This document shows, in pieces, positions 37,654-46,155 of a DNA stretch of 64,000 nt (position 1 is its first letter; the number at the start of each line of letters is the position of its first letter). Origin of the DNA: Flammeovirga sp. OC4 (GTDB lineage: Bacteria > Bacteroidota > Bacteroidia > Cytophagales > Flammeovirgaceae). The position numbers and the translations under genes were made by a program. The stretch covers positions 124,001-188,000 of the forward strand of contig NZ_JTAM01000006.1 in NCBI RefSeq assembly GCF_000812565.1, in the 5' to 3' direction. The notes under the pieces are model-generated. The model was not told the DNA's origin. It saw nothing but the letters and a program-made list of their open reading frames with translations, and did no database searches.

Positions 37654-37679
37654 AGGGGTAGACCATGGTGTCTACCCTT
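37654..37679 (+). terminator. lutABC terminator
   Basis: GGGTAGAC / GTCTACCC stem extended by flanking A-T pairs, 6-nt loop; tail TTATTGTT is only moderately T-rich. Confidence 0.65.
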
Positions 37680-37781
37680 ATTGTTCACAGAAAATAGAAC
37701 ATCTCATAAAGAATCACGCATTCTTTTTAATTACCTTCTTAAATACACTGTAAACTAAGTTTTCGAATATTTATGATTTTT

Positions 37782-38112
37782 AGAAATCAGGAGATTTCTG
37801 TTGATCTGTAGGACACGAATGCCGCTAACGCTTAACATTCGCGCCAGTGGCATTCTACCCAATTCGTTTGGCAGTACTTTCCTCGGCCTTGAAGGGAAAA
37901 GCGTTAAGAATTTCATGAAGTGAGTCGTTAAAAATGATTTTGTTGTTTGAGCGCAGCGAGTTTAAAATCATTTAGGCGAGAGCAATGGAATTTAGCTTTT
38001 GACTTCTAAGCCTTGAATTTTTTGCTTAAAGACAAAAATGAAGCAGAAAGAACTTTGAAAGTAGACCCTATAAATGCTTATAGAAAGATCGATTGGAAGT
38101 GAACGATAACTT
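37782..38112. repeat. Family C repeat, full copy C1
   Basis: Opens with hairpin AGAAATCAGGAGATTTCT and the CGCTTAACATTCGCGCCA arm of family A, then CGGCCTTGAAGGGAAAAGCG, the stem AAATGATTTT...AAAATCATTT around GAGCGCAGCGAG, GAATTTAGCTTTTGACTTCT, and a tail CCTATAAATGCTTATAGAAA. Same order as C2 and C3. Confidence 0.85.
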
Positions 38113-38310
38113 TGTTTTAACTTTTAAAAAGTTTCTTATCACTAGTAAACAACACACTACCTTTTACACCAAGTGATATTATTATTCATCTAAGTATTTA
38201 CTTAAGTACCAATATCAAAATTACCTTACACCTTTTGTTTTTATACAGTTAATGCGATAAAGTAGAATTTGTTGCGTGAGATGTTCATTACAAATAAAAG
38301 GATTGCCAAC

Positions 38311-38318
38311 TAATTTTG
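38311..38318 (+). promoter_or_regulatory. Probable fbp -7 box
   Basis: TAATTTTG matches TAnnTTTG, 37 bp before the ATG. No good TTG upstream. Confidence 0.4.
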
Positions 38319-38355
38319 AGTCAGTACTTCTCAGACTTATATCTATTACTAAATT

Positions 38356-39387
38356 ATGATTTACACTGAAAAATCTAAAGCTAACCTGGACACTTTTACG
38401 TCACCGGTCGGAATTGCTGTTGATCGATTCATCGCACAAAGACAAAGCGAATTTCCTCATGCCACTGGAGAATTATCTCAACTATTGAGAGATATTGTTA
38501 TTGCATCTAAAATTATTAGTAGAGAAATTAATAGAGCAGGGCTAAGTGGAATTGAAGGAATGACAGAAGACGAAAACATTCAGGGGGAACCTCAAAGAAT
38601 GTTGGATGTTATTGCCGAATACCGATTTAAGAAAGCTTTGATCAATGGAAAACAGGTTTGCGCCATCTTATCTGAAGAAAGTGATGAGGTGATCGACACT
38701 GGGAATTATGATGCAAAATACGTGGTGGCCATTGACCCGTTGGATGGTTCTTCTAATGTAGACGTTAATGTTTCCGTAGGAACAATTTTTTCAATTTACA
38801 AAAGAGTGAGCCCACAAGGACAACCTTTCACAAAAGAGGACTTCTTACAGGAAGGTACAAAACAAGTAGCGGCAGGGTATATTTTATATGGATCATCTAC
38901 TATGTTAGTGTACACTACAGGATGTGGTGTGAATGGTTTTACATACGAACCGTCATTAGGAGAATACTTTTTATCTCACCCTAATATTATCCAACCTCAA
39001 GATGGAGAATATTACAGCGTGAATGAAAGGGATAAAGATGAATTTTCTAGAGATGTGAAAACGTACCTTTATGAGTTGAAATCCAAGAAAAAAGGAACAC
39101 GGTATGTAGGTTCTTTAGTATGTGATTTCCATAGAAACTTACTAAAAGGAGGTGTATATCTTTACCCTGCTACAGACCAATATAAAAAGGGAAAACTGAG
39201 ATTAATGTATGAGTGTCATGCATTGGCCTTTATCACCGAACAAGCAAAAGGACGTGCAACAAATGGTAATATTCGCATTATGGACATTAAGCCACAAAGC
39301 TACCATGAACGAACGCCGATTATTATTGGTTCTAAAGGGTTAGTAGATGAGTTTGAAGACGTTCAGAAGCTGATTAGGTTCAAATAA
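38356..39387 (+). CDS. fbp: Class I fructose-1,6-bisphosphatase
   Basis: 343 residues. Hydrolyses fructose-1,6-bisphosphate in gluconeogenesis. Metal-binding AIDPLDGSSNVDVNVSVGTIF, upstream ILSEESDEV (Glu), VGSLVCDFHRNLLKGGVYLYPA, KLRLMYECHALAFI and the late GRATNG are diagnostic for class I. Downstream of the fucose-lactate genes it fits growth on sugars that enter as DHAP and pyruvate. Own promoter and terminator, so not part of the lut operon. Confidence 0.97.
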   Translation: MIYTEKSKANLDTFTSPVGIAVDRFIAQRQSEFPHATGELSQLLRDIVIASKIISREINRAGLSGIEGMTEDENIQGEPQRMLDVIAEYRFKKALINGKQVCAILSEESDEVIDTGNYDAKYVVAIDPLDGSSNVDVNVSVGTIFSIYKRVSPQGQPFTKEDFLQEGTKQVAAGYILYGSSTMLVYTTGCGVNGFTYEPSLGEYFLSHPNIIQPQDGEYYSVNERDKDEFSRDVKTYLYELKSKKKGTRYVGSLVCDFHRNLLKGGVYLYPATDQYKKGKLRLMYECHALAFITEQAKGRATNGNIRIMDIKPQSYHERTPIIIGSKGLVDEFEDVQKLIRFK

Positions 39388-39443
39388 AAGAGTAGTAAAT
39401 GAGGAGATATTATCAATAGTAATTTTTTACAATCCTATATATA

Positions 39444-39481
39444 CAACAAAGCCTTCAGGTTTTCACCTGAAGGCTTTGTTG
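39444..39481. terminator. Bidirectional terminator between fbp and small secreted protein gene
   Basis: 17-bp perfect stem CAACAAAGCCTTCAGGT / ACCTGAAGGCTTTGTTG, loop TTTC. Related in sequence to the hairpin at 40768-40797, which ends the paralogous gene. Confidence 0.88.
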
Positions 39482-39522
39482 TTATTCGCAGTTCACTCTT
39501 ACATTAGCAGATGTCTTTGTGA

Positions 39523-39921
39523 TTAACGGCGAGACATTTTTAAAACTTTCTTTTGAAGTTTTGCAACATCATCACCAGCGATCATTCCTGCCAAAATTGC
39601 CTTATTGTAAGCTTCGATAGCCATATCTTTAGCACCGTTTAATGCTAAATAGTCACCTTTGATTTCTAAGTTTTCAGCGTTCTCGTTGATAGCGATTGAC
39701 TTCTCAATCCAAACAAAAGCTTCACTTAAGTTCGCTTTCAACTCGATACATCTTTCAGCAGCGTTTGAATAAACAGCCCAATCAGTAGCGGCAGCATTTT
39801 CAACAGCAGCACGTAGTTTTGAAATTTCATTATCATCTTTATCAGTAGGGTTAGCGAATGAAGGGCTAACAGTGATGATTGTAACTAACGCGATTACTAA
39901 AAGTTGTTTTAAAGATTTCAT
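39523..39921 (-). CDS. Small secreted TPR-like protein, copy 1
   Basis: 132 residues from the ATG at 39921 (the frame runs on to 40023 but the signal peptide begins here: KSLKQLLVIALVTIITVSPSFA). The mature part is helical and TPR-like: AAERCIELKANLSEAFVWIEKSIAIN, AENLEIKGDYLALNGAKDMAIEAYNKAIL. It is acidic with a basic tail (KKVLKMSRR). Its neighbour at 40845-41243 is a close paralogue of exactly equal length, so start and boundaries agree. Periplasmic; function unknown. Confidence 0.85.
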   Translation of the reverse strand: MKSLKQLLVIALVTIITVSPSFANPTDKDDNEISKLRAAVENAAATDWAVYSNAAERCIELKANLSEAFVWIEKSIAINENAENLEIKGDYLALNGAKDMAIEAYNKAILAGMIAGDDVAKLQKKVLKMSRR

Positions 39922-40410
39922 GGCTATATATATTTTTTGTTTTTTGATTCGATTAAATACACTTAACCTTATACTAAAGGCTTGCCAATAATATGTAAAT
40001 AGTTGATAGTCAGATTTATGCATTCTTGTTTTGGGTTTTTAAGTGTAAATCATACATAGTTTTTATCACATATTTGAACAATTTGTCCATAAACGGTCAC
40101 TTTTTATTGAATTTTTCGAAATATAATTCTGTATTTATATATTTATTTGCATCTATTTAAAATTATATTCTTTAATTAATGTAGTGTGCATTGTTTTTAT
40201 TCTGATTGAAAAGATTTATTAACCAATATGTTTAAAATCTTTAAAAGGAGTAGATGGTTTATTTATCATTTTTTCAATTATTATGCTTTTAAATTATAAA
40301 TCGTATAAATATTTTCTTTTTTAGAGGTGTTTATTTGATATATTGTCATATTAACGCCCGCTTCATATAAAATTAATGTGAAGTGTACGCTTTTGAAATT
40401 AACTTATTGC
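39922..40410. repeat. Upstream region conserved between the two paralogues, copy 1
   Basis: About 480 bp that aligns by eye with 41244-41725. Shared blocks include ATATATATTTT just before the ATG, CTTGCCAA, TTGTTTTGGGTTTTTAAGTG, AAACGGTCACTTTTTAT and AAAATTAAT/AGCGT...GTGTACG. Longer than a promoter; may be a regulatory leader of a strongly expressed gene. Confidence 0.65.
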
Positions 40411-40421
40411 AAGACATAAAA

Positions 40422-40464
40422 AATGCCCAATTTCGAGCAGTTATGAAGCTTGAAATTGGGCATT
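40422..40464 (-). terminator. Orphan terminator-like hairpin
   Basis: 17-bp stem AATGCCCAATTTCGAGC / GCTTGAAATTGGGCATT with one G-U pair and a T6 tail on the minus strand. No gene ends here. It resembles the hairpin at 42104-42146. Confidence 0.6.
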
Positions 40465-40564
40465 ACTAAAAAGACTTTTCAACTTATTCATTGAGTATTT
40501 CAGTTCTATCAAACGAATTGTGTAGAAGGTCCATTGACACAAGTATTAAGCGGTGATGTTATTT

Positions 40565-40607
40565 GTGTCTTGTGGTTCCTGAGGGCGTTGCAATGCAACA
40601 TTCCTAC
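40565..40607 (-). repeat. Family D hairpin element, copy D1
   Basis: Reverse complement reads GTAGGAATGTTGCATTGCAA then CGCCCTCAGGAACCACAAGA, closely matching 51991-52033. Contains the palindrome GTTGCATTGCAAC. Confidence 0.6.
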
Positions 40608-40670
40608 ACCACTCCATTTTAGAATATTAGTACAAAACAGTTGTTTTTTAATTTGTGATCAGATAAAAAC

Positions 40671-40742
40671 GAAGAGGAAAGAAGATTGAAAGTAGATCCT
40701 ATAAATGCTTGTAGAAAGGTCGAGTAAAAGTTGATGATAATT
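40671..40742. repeat. Family C tail fragment C5
   Basis: GAAAGTAGATCCTATAAATG, CTTGTAGAAAGGTCGA and GTTGATGATAA match the last 70 bp of C1 (38043-38112). Confidence 0.65.
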
Positions 40743-40767
40743 ATAATTTTTCACGATGATAAAAAAC

Positions 40768-40797
40768 AAGGCCTATAAGTTTTCACTTACAGGCCTT
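40768..40797 (-). terminator. Terminator of small secreted protein copy 2
   Basis: 13-bp stem AAGGCCTATAAGT / ACTTACAGGCCTT with one mismatch and loop TTTC, followed by a T-rich stretch on the minus strand. Confidence 0.75.
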
Positions 40798-40844
40798 TAT
40801 CTATCGTTCATGTTTAGTAGTATCCGTCTCTCGTAGGCTATTTT

Positions 40845-41243
40845 TTAGCGACGAGATAACTTCAATACTTTCTTTTGTATTTTAGAAACATCTTCGCCAG
40901 CAAGCATTCCTGCTAAAATTGCTTTGTTGTATGTTTCAATCGCCATATCGTCTGCTCCATTTAATGCTAAGTAATCTCCTTTGATTTCTAAGTTCTCAGC
41001 ATTAGCGTCGATTGCAATTGATTTTTCGATCCAAACATAAGCTTCACTTAAGTTTGCTTTTAACTCGATACATCTGTCAGCCGCATCAGCGTAAGCTTCC
41101 CAGTCAGTAGCTGTTGCATTTTCAACCGCAGCACGTAATTTGTCAATCTCATTATCTTCGTTATCAGTAGGATTAGCGAAAGAAGGATTTACAGTGATGA
41201 TTGCAAATAACGCTAGAACTAAAAGTTGTTTTAAAGATTTCAT
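40845..41243 (-). CDS. Small secreted TPR-like protein, copy 2
   Basis: 132 residues, signal peptide KSLKQLLVLALFAIITVNPSFA, mature part almost the same as copy 1 (AADRCIELKANLSEAYVWIEKSIAID, AENLEIKGDYLALNGADDMAIETYNKAIL, tail KKVLKLSRR). Differences are mostly conservative (A/T, D/N, M/L), which says both copies remain under selection. Tandem duplication includes the upstream region and terminator. Confidence 0.87.
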   Translation of the reverse strand: MKSLKQLLVLALFAIITVNPSFANPTDNEDNEIDKLRAAVENATATDWEAYADAADRCIELKANLSEAYVWIEKSIAIDANAENLEIKGDYLALNGADDMAIETYNKAILAGMLAGEDVSKIQKKVLKLSRR

Positions 41244-41725
41244 GACTATATATATTTTGTGTTTTCTTGTATCATTGAATTATGTTTTACTATACACTAA
41301 AGACTTGCCAAAGTGGGTTAATGTGTTGATTTTTAAAGTGTTATGGTGTTTGTTTTGGGTTTTAAGTGTAAATGAAACACTGTTTTCATTACATATCTGA
41401 ACAACTTGTTCGTAAACGGTCACTTTTTATGTTTTATACCAGAATATTATTCTGTTTCACTATATTTGTTTACATTTATTTAGAATAATATTTTATGATC
41501 GCTCTCAAATATCTTGTTTTTGTTTTGTTGAGTGGAATTCGTTAGCTGTAATATTTAAAACCTTTTGAAATAGGAGAGATGTTATTTGTCATTTTCATAA
41601 AAAATCAACCATTAAATTTATAATACTGTAAAAATATATCATTTTTCAAGTTTATATTTTAGATATTATTAAATACATACCGTCTTTATGTAAAATTAGC
41701 GTAAGGTGTACGTTTTTGAAAAAGG
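41244..41725. repeat. Upstream region conserved between the two paralogues, copy 2
   Basis: Aligns with 39922-40410; ends where a family C repeat begins. Confidence 0.65.
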
Positions 41726-41751
41726 AGGGGAAATGAGTGTTCATGTTAGTT

Positions 41752-42085
41752 AGAAATCGTGAGATTTCTGTTGATCTTTTAGGCACCCATAATACTATCG
41801 CTTAACATTCGCGTCAGTGGGGTTTCTACACTTTTAGTTTACTAGTTCTATCTTCGGCCTTGAAGGGAAAAGCGTTAAAAAATTTATGTTTTGAGCCGTT
41901 AAAAATGATTTTCTTGTTTGAGCATCTCAAAACGATGAAGTTTTGATCGAGTTATCCTTTTAATAGGCGAAAGGAATGAAATTTAGCTTTTGACTTCTAA
42001 GCCTAGATTTTTTTGCTTCGTTTTTTCATCAATGGAAAAAATGAAGAAGAAGGTAGTTTGAAAGTAGTTTCTATAAAGCTTGTAT
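41752..42085. repeat. Family C repeat, diverged full copy C2
   Basis: Opening hairpin AGAAATCGTGAGATTTCT, then ATCGCTTAACATTCGCGTCA, CGGCCTTGAAGGGAAAAGCG, GAGCCGTTAAAAATGATTTT. The middle segment GAGCATCTCAAAACGATGAA matches C4 rather than C1/C3, so two sub-types exist. Confidence 0.82.
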
Positions 42086-42103
42086 AAATTTTAATTGAAA
42101 GAA

Positions 42104-42146
42104 AATGCCCAACCCCAAACCTAAATAAAGTTTGAAATTGAGCATT
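42104..42146 (-). terminator. Terminator of the GH-A gene (G-U rich stem)
   Basis: Minus-strand RNA AAUGCUCAAUUUCAAAC pairs along its whole length, with G-U pairs, to GUUUGGGGUUGGGCAUU, then a U-rich tail. On the other strand the same wobbles become mismatches, so it works in one direction only. Confidence 0.7.
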
Positions 42147-42182
42147 GAACCGTTGAGCAGATAAATCCAGGATTGTTAAAAT

Positions 42183-44171
42183 CTATTGCTTAATAAACAC
42201 TTTGTGATCTTCTCTTTCATCTGCAATAATTTTGAAGACATAAACACCTTTCGGTAAGCCTTCAATATTGATGCTTTCACTCTTTGAAAGAGAAGAGTGT
42301 TTCATTAATTTTCCATTCATATCATAAATGAAAAATTGAGCGTTAGTTGGGTTGAACATTTCCTCAATGGCATAGTTCAATTTTGATTGTGCAGGGTTGG
42401 GAAATAGTTTCCAGTTAATCGTTCTGAATCTATCATCAATGCTAGTCACATCACCACGTTTGTTTTCCAAGTACAACACTACATCTTCATTTGATTTGAT
42501 TTCTTTGATTTCGATGTAAAATTTACCAGAGTTACTTGCTGTTACATCGACTCTGTCTTTTTCTTCATAAGTGTAGGCATTGTAGACATAGAATGTGTAT
42601 TCATCACGAGGTAATCCATCAATTTGGAAGGTAATGTTTCTGAGGTTTTGCCCATTTCCATGAATAAAGGCATAGCCATGTCTATTTCTGAGGACCATTC
42701 CTTGCCCTTCAAGATCTTCACTGTTGACTAATGTAAGGTCTGCGATTTCATTGTCACTCTTTGTCGTCATTTTTTCAGTAAACTCGGCAAGGAATTCAAA
42801 CTTGTCGTAAGCATTCCAAACTTCATAGTTTTCCCACCACCATGTCATAGGAATGATTGATGTTTTTTCAAACATGCCCAACCACATTGTTTTTTGTAAA
42901 TCTTTAATCCACTTGGCTTCATCATTATTATTAGGTGGCATAAAGTCCAATCCCATTTCACCAACTACATAAGGTTTTTGATGCTTATTGGTTAGCTCTT
43001 GAATTTTTTGAGCCATACCTCCTACAGAACCATAAAGGTGAGATTGAATAAGGTCTAATTCCTGAACATCAAAAAGACCATTGACAGTATTATGACTAAT
43101 ACTTGTCGTAACAATATGCTCATGATAATCGATTGATTTCAGGTACTTACTCATGATATCATGCCATTCTACTACATCAGCAGGATTTACATTTTGCCCA
43201 TCATAGATAATGGTGTTATCCACCTCATTGAAAAATTCAATAGCGCCTACCGAAGTAGAGTACCCCCAACGTGCTACGATGTATCTTAATCTGTTTTTAT
43301 AAAGTCTTCTTGCTTCTTCAAAAGTGAAAAAGTCATTAGGATTAACACAACCTGCTAATTGTTGGTAAGGGTGATCTTTCCATACATTATTCCCCCATCC
43401 GTCATTATTATTGACCCAAAGTGCACCATGGAAATCCATAGCCAGCATTAAATAGAGATCATTTTTTTCGGCTTCATCAATCATGTATTCAATACGTGCC
43501 AAACCTTCAGGGTGGTAGCCCACACCATTATAATCATTGTATCGGTCTGAACCGACTTTGTTCCATTCAATCGGTAAGTTCCAAGGTACATTCAACCAAG
43601 TTCTTACAAAGTTGATTTGATGTGATGCCAATAAATCAAACCAGAAGTCATAGGTATACTTTGGGTTTTCGCTGTTTCTAGCTTCCCAACCCATATTCAA
43701 ACCAAAACCTCTGAAGCCATCACCATTATCAAAAACCAAGTTGTTGTAGTTTTTGTCAATAGTATGAAGGAAACCTGGGTTTTCACTTTCTGTAGCATTA
43801 AAAGTGAAAGAAGTGGATGTTGTACTTTGCTCACCGGTTACAACAGTAATCGTATAAGTATATTCTCCTGAAGTTCTAGGGGCAATTCTTAATCCCCAAG
43901 TAGAGTTATCACTATCACCTTCTAAAAAGAAAAGAGGATAAGTAATAGTGCTCGCATCCGGTAATGTGATCGATGCACTTACATCTATATGTTGAGGATC
44001 GTAAGGATTTTCAAAGTCTGCTTTTACTTTTACAAGTGCTTCAAACTTATCAAAAGTATTAATAGTAGTGTTTTCAGTGTTGACTTCTAAAATTTCAGGT
44101 TGAATAGTAGAAGCGAATAAGTGAAGCTGAAGTGCGAAAAATAAAAAAATGAATAGCTGTAAAAATTTCAT
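42183..44171 (-). CDS. Secreted clan GH-A glycoside hydrolase with DUF5060 and T9SS tag
   Basis: 662 residues. Signal peptide (1-20); DUF5060-type sandwich (about 25-130: EALVKVKADFENPYDP, STWGLRIAPRTSGEYTYTI); a TIM-barrel (about 140-450) with acid/base Glu316 in AIEFFNEVDN and nucleophile Glu405 in PYVVGEMGLDF; a C-terminal beta domain; and a T9SS type A sorting domain (about 585-662: NWKLFPNPAQSKLNYAI, FIYDMNGKLM, LPKGVYVFKI). It is therefore exported and attached to the surface or released. Family assignment is probably GH5-like or a close GH-A family; substrate is unknown, though the GH130 neighbour suggests mannose-containing glycan. Confidence 0.85.
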   Translation of the reverse strand: MKFLQLFIFLFFALQLHLFASTIQPEILEVNTENTTINTFDKFEALVKVKADFENPYDPQHIDVSASITLPDASTITYPLFFLEGDSDNSTWGLRIAPRTSGEYTYTITVVTGEQSTTSTSFTFNATESENPGFLHTIDKNYNNLVFDNGDGFRGFGLNMGWEARNSENPKYTYDFWFDLLASHQINFVRTWLNVPWNLPIEWNKVGSDRYNDYNGVGYHPEGLARIEYMIDEAEKNDLYLMLAMDFHGALWVNNNDGWGNNVWKDHPYQQLAGCVNPNDFFTFEEARRLYKNRLRYIVARWGYSTSVGAIEFFNEVDNTIIYDGQNVNPADVVEWHDIMSKYLKSIDYHEHIVTTSISHNTVNGLFDVQELDLIQSHLYGSVGGMAQKIQELTNKHQKPYVVGEMGLDFMPPNNNDEAKWIKDLQKTMWLGMFEKTSIIPMTWWWENYEVWNAYDKFEFLAEFTEKMTTKSDNEIADLTLVNSEDLEGQGMVLRNRHGYAFIHGNGQNLRNITFQIDGLPRDEYTFYVYNAYTYEEKDRVDVTASNSGKFYIEIKEIKSNEDVVLYLENKRGDVTSIDDRFRTINWKLFPNPAQSKLNYAIEEMFNPTNAQFFIYDMNGKLMKHSSLSKSESINIEGLPKGVYVFKIIADEREDHKVFIKQ

Positions 44172-44292
44172 ATATCATACTCATTAAATGAAAGATTAAG
44201 TACCCGTACAAAAAGTAATGTTGTTTTGCATTAGTACGGTTGTAAAGGTAGATAGGAGATAGGGCCTTCACTACTACTTTTGTGTTACAACA

Positions 44293-44390
44293 TGATACTT
44301 TTTTGAATATCACACGAATTTATATCATCAATAGATACTTTTTAGAGTATATAGTAATGTATTTATCTTAACAATTTCAAAAAAGTATCA
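44293..44390. promoter_or_regulatory. Three GATACTTTTT boxes, two as a perfect 15-bp inverted pair
   Basis: TGATACTTTTTTGAA (44293-44307), GATACTTTTTAG (44334-44345, direct) and TTCAAAAAAGTATCA (44376-44390, inverted). The spacing of 41 and 42 bp between box starts is about four helical turns, so the sites lie on one DNA face. Likely operator for a regulator of the two divergent glycosidase genes. Confidence 0.55.
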
Positions 44391-44413
44391 CTATTGCGTT
44401 TTATCCTATAAGA

Positions 44414-44440
44414 TTGCATCATCTCCCCCCTCTACATTTG
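44414..44440 (+). promoter_or_regulatory. Probable GH130 promoter
   Basis: TTG (44414-44416) and TACATTTG (44433-44440), spacing 16 bp. It follows the GATACTTTTT boxes and leaves a leader of about 125 nt. Confidence 0.5.
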
Positions 44441-44569
44441 TATTCATGTCGTCGTCAATCTTTTTTTTATCTGAGCAGGTGAGGAAATGAAGTTCAAATT
44501 TATTCCTCAACTGTTTTTAGGAATCAGGGCAAGAAATAGTCTTTCTTTCCTTGGAGCCTTTAAACTTAA

Positions 44570-45610
44570 ATGAACATGAAACTTACAAAATTTGAAGGAA
44601 ATCCAGTATTATCTCCACATGCATCCAACGAGTGGGAAAACTTGGTAGTGTGTAACCCTGGAGCGTGGTATGAAGACGGGAAGTTTTATATGATGTATCG
44701 AGCGGCGGGAGACGATTTTGACCATAAGATCTATTTTGGTCTTGCTGAAAGTGAAGATGGTTTCAACTTCACTAGAGTACAAGATCAACCGGTTTTTTCT
44801 CCTTCAGAAGATGGACCCGATTCAGGATGTGTGGAAGATCCAAGAATTGTAAAATTTGGTGATACTTTCTATATCACTTATGCATATAGAGCATTCCCTC
44901 CGGGACAATATTGGAAATACAGTTATGATGCTGTTGTGGCTCCTGAAATGGATGAGTACCATCCGGACGTATTAAAGAAAAACATTGCCAATACGGGCTT
45001 AGCTATCTCTAAAGACTTAAAGAATTTCCGTAGGGTAGGAAGAATCACAAAACCTGAATTGGATGACCGTGATGTGATTATTTTCCCTGAAAAAATCAAT
45101 GATAAATACTATATGCTACACCGCCCGAAAGAGTGGATCGGTGAGGAATATGGTACGGAATACCCTGCAATCTGGATTCAATCTTCTGATGATATGGTCA
45201 ATTGGAAGCATGAATCTGACTTACTATTAAAAGGTGAAGAATGGTGGGAAGTGAAAGTAGGTGGCAACACTCCTCCTGTGAAAACGGACGAAGGATGGGT
45301 GATGCTTTACCATGGTGTGGACAAGGACAACTGCTATAGAGTTGGAGCTTGTTTGTTGGACTTAGAAGATCCTACAAAGATCTTGTACAGAACCAAAGAT
45401 TTCATCATGGAACCTGAAGAAGACTGGGAAAAAAGCGGTCTTTATAAGTGGGGTGTGGTCTTCCCAACTGGAAATGTTTTAGTTGATGACACACTGTACA
45501 TTTATTATGGTGGTAGTGATCAATATTGTGGTGTAGCGACTTGCGATATCCATGAGCTAGTTTCTTTCATTAAGGATAATACGAAAGAAACTACTTTGGT
45601 AATGGATTAA
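44570..45610 (+). CDS. GH130-family beta-mannosidase or mannosyl phosphorylase
   Basis: 346 residues, five-bladed propeller of GH130: KFEGNPVLSPHASNEWENLVVCNPGAWYEDGKFYMMYR-type first blade (residues 6-44), IYFGLAESEDGFNF, GCVEDPRIVKFGDTFYITYA (catalytic Asp region), DDRDVIIFPEKINDKYYMLHRP, GNTPPVKTDEGWVMLYHGVD and a last blade YIYYGGSDQYCGVATC. No signal peptide, so cytosolic. GH130 enzymes act on beta-1,4- or beta-1,2-mannosides by phosphorolysis or hydrolysis; which one is not decided by what I can see. A terminator follows. Confidence 0.87.
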   Translation: MNMKLTKFEGNPVLSPHASNEWENLVVCNPGAWYEDGKFYMMYRAAGDDFDHKIYFGLAESEDGFNFTRVQDQPVFSPSEDGPDSGCVEDPRIVKFGDTFYITYAYRAFPPGQYWKYSYDAVVAPEMDEYHPDVLKKNIANTGLAISKDLKNFRRVGRITKPELDDRDVIIFPEKINDKYYMLHRPKEWIGEEYGTEYPAIWIQSSDDMVNWKHESDLLLKGEEWWEVKVGGNTPPVKTDEGWVMLYHGVDKDNCYRVGACLLDLEDPTKILYRTKDFIMEPEEDWEKSGLYKWGVVFPTGNVLVDDTLYIYYGGSDQYCGVATCDIHELVSFIKDNTKETTLVMD

Positions 45611-45616
45611 TGTGTT

Positions 45617-45649
45617 AATTAGGGTCCCGTTTCAACAGGGACCTTAATT
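45617..45649 (+). terminator. GH130 gene terminator
   Basis: 12-bp stem AATTAGGGTCCC / GGGACCTTAATT with one mismatch, loop of 9, followed by a T-run. Confidence 0.8.
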
Positions 45650-45771
45650 TTTTTAAAGAAATGATTTTTTTATAATTTCTATATCGTAAGTGTTAAGTCG
45701 GAAGACATCACTAAAGTTCAGTTTCAGGTGATACTATTGCTTAATTAGATTGTGAACCAAGAATGGTTTTT

Positions 45772-46058
45772 AGAAATCGGGAGATTTCTGATGATCTATA
45801 GGTCACGAATGACGCTTACGCTTAACATTCGCGCCATTGGAAGACTACCCTATTCGTTTGGTAGTGCTCTCCCGGCCTTGAAGGGAAAAGCGTTAAGAAT
45901 TTTATGGATTGAGCCGTTAAAAATGATTTTACTGTTTGAGCGCAGCGAGTTTAAAATCATTTAGGCGAAAGGAATGAAATTTAGCTTTTGACTTCTAAGC
46001 CTTGAATTTTTTGCTTCAAGACAAAAATGAAGAAGAAGGAAGCTTGGAAGTTGACAGT
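45772..46058. repeat. Family C repeat, full copy C3
   Basis: Opening hairpin AGAAATCGGGAGATTTCT; GCTTAACATTCGCGCCATTG; CGGCCTTGAAGGGAAAAGCG; GAGCGCAGCGAGTTTAAAAT; GCTTTTGACTTCTAAGCCTT; GCTTCAAGACAAAAATGAAG. Very close to C1. A 70-codon open frame inside it is not a gene. Confidence 0.85.
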
Positions 46059-46155
46059 AGTTAATTATATGCTTAACACTGAAGGGGCGTTTTAGTGAAA
46101 TGACCGTGCCTTGCTAATTATATGAAATGAAATATACAGATTTAAATTAAAACTT

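Larger units (their letters stand above)
37649..38355. other. 707-bp gap between lutC and fbp
   Basis: Contains the lutC terminator, a full family C repeat (37782-38112) and then about 240 bp of AT-rich leader with a TAATTTTG -7 box near fbp. Confidence 0.6.
40024..40844. other. 821-bp gap between the two paralogues
   Basis: Holds the conserved upstream block, an orphan terminator-like hairpin (40422-40464), a family D element (40565-40607), a family C tail (40671-40742) and the terminator of copy 2. No gene is supported in 40470-40760. Confidence 0.6.
41726..42182. other. Rest of the 939-bp gene-free stretch
   Basis: Carries family C copy C2 and the terminator of the secreted glycosidase gene. 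Nothing else seen. Confidence 0.6.
44172..44569. other. 398-bp divergent promoter region
   Basis: Lies between the GH-A gene and the GH130 gene and holds three GATACTTTTT boxes and a promoter-like TTG/TACATTTG pair, described separately. Confidence 0.55.

Noticed and set aside
41140-41400. 86-codon plus-strand frame over the start of the small secreted protein
   Set aside because: Antisense shadow of the signal peptide region, not found in the paralogue.
45752-45964. 70-codon open frame on the plus strand
   Set aside because: Lies wholly within family C repeat C3 and is not conserved in frame in C1 or C2.
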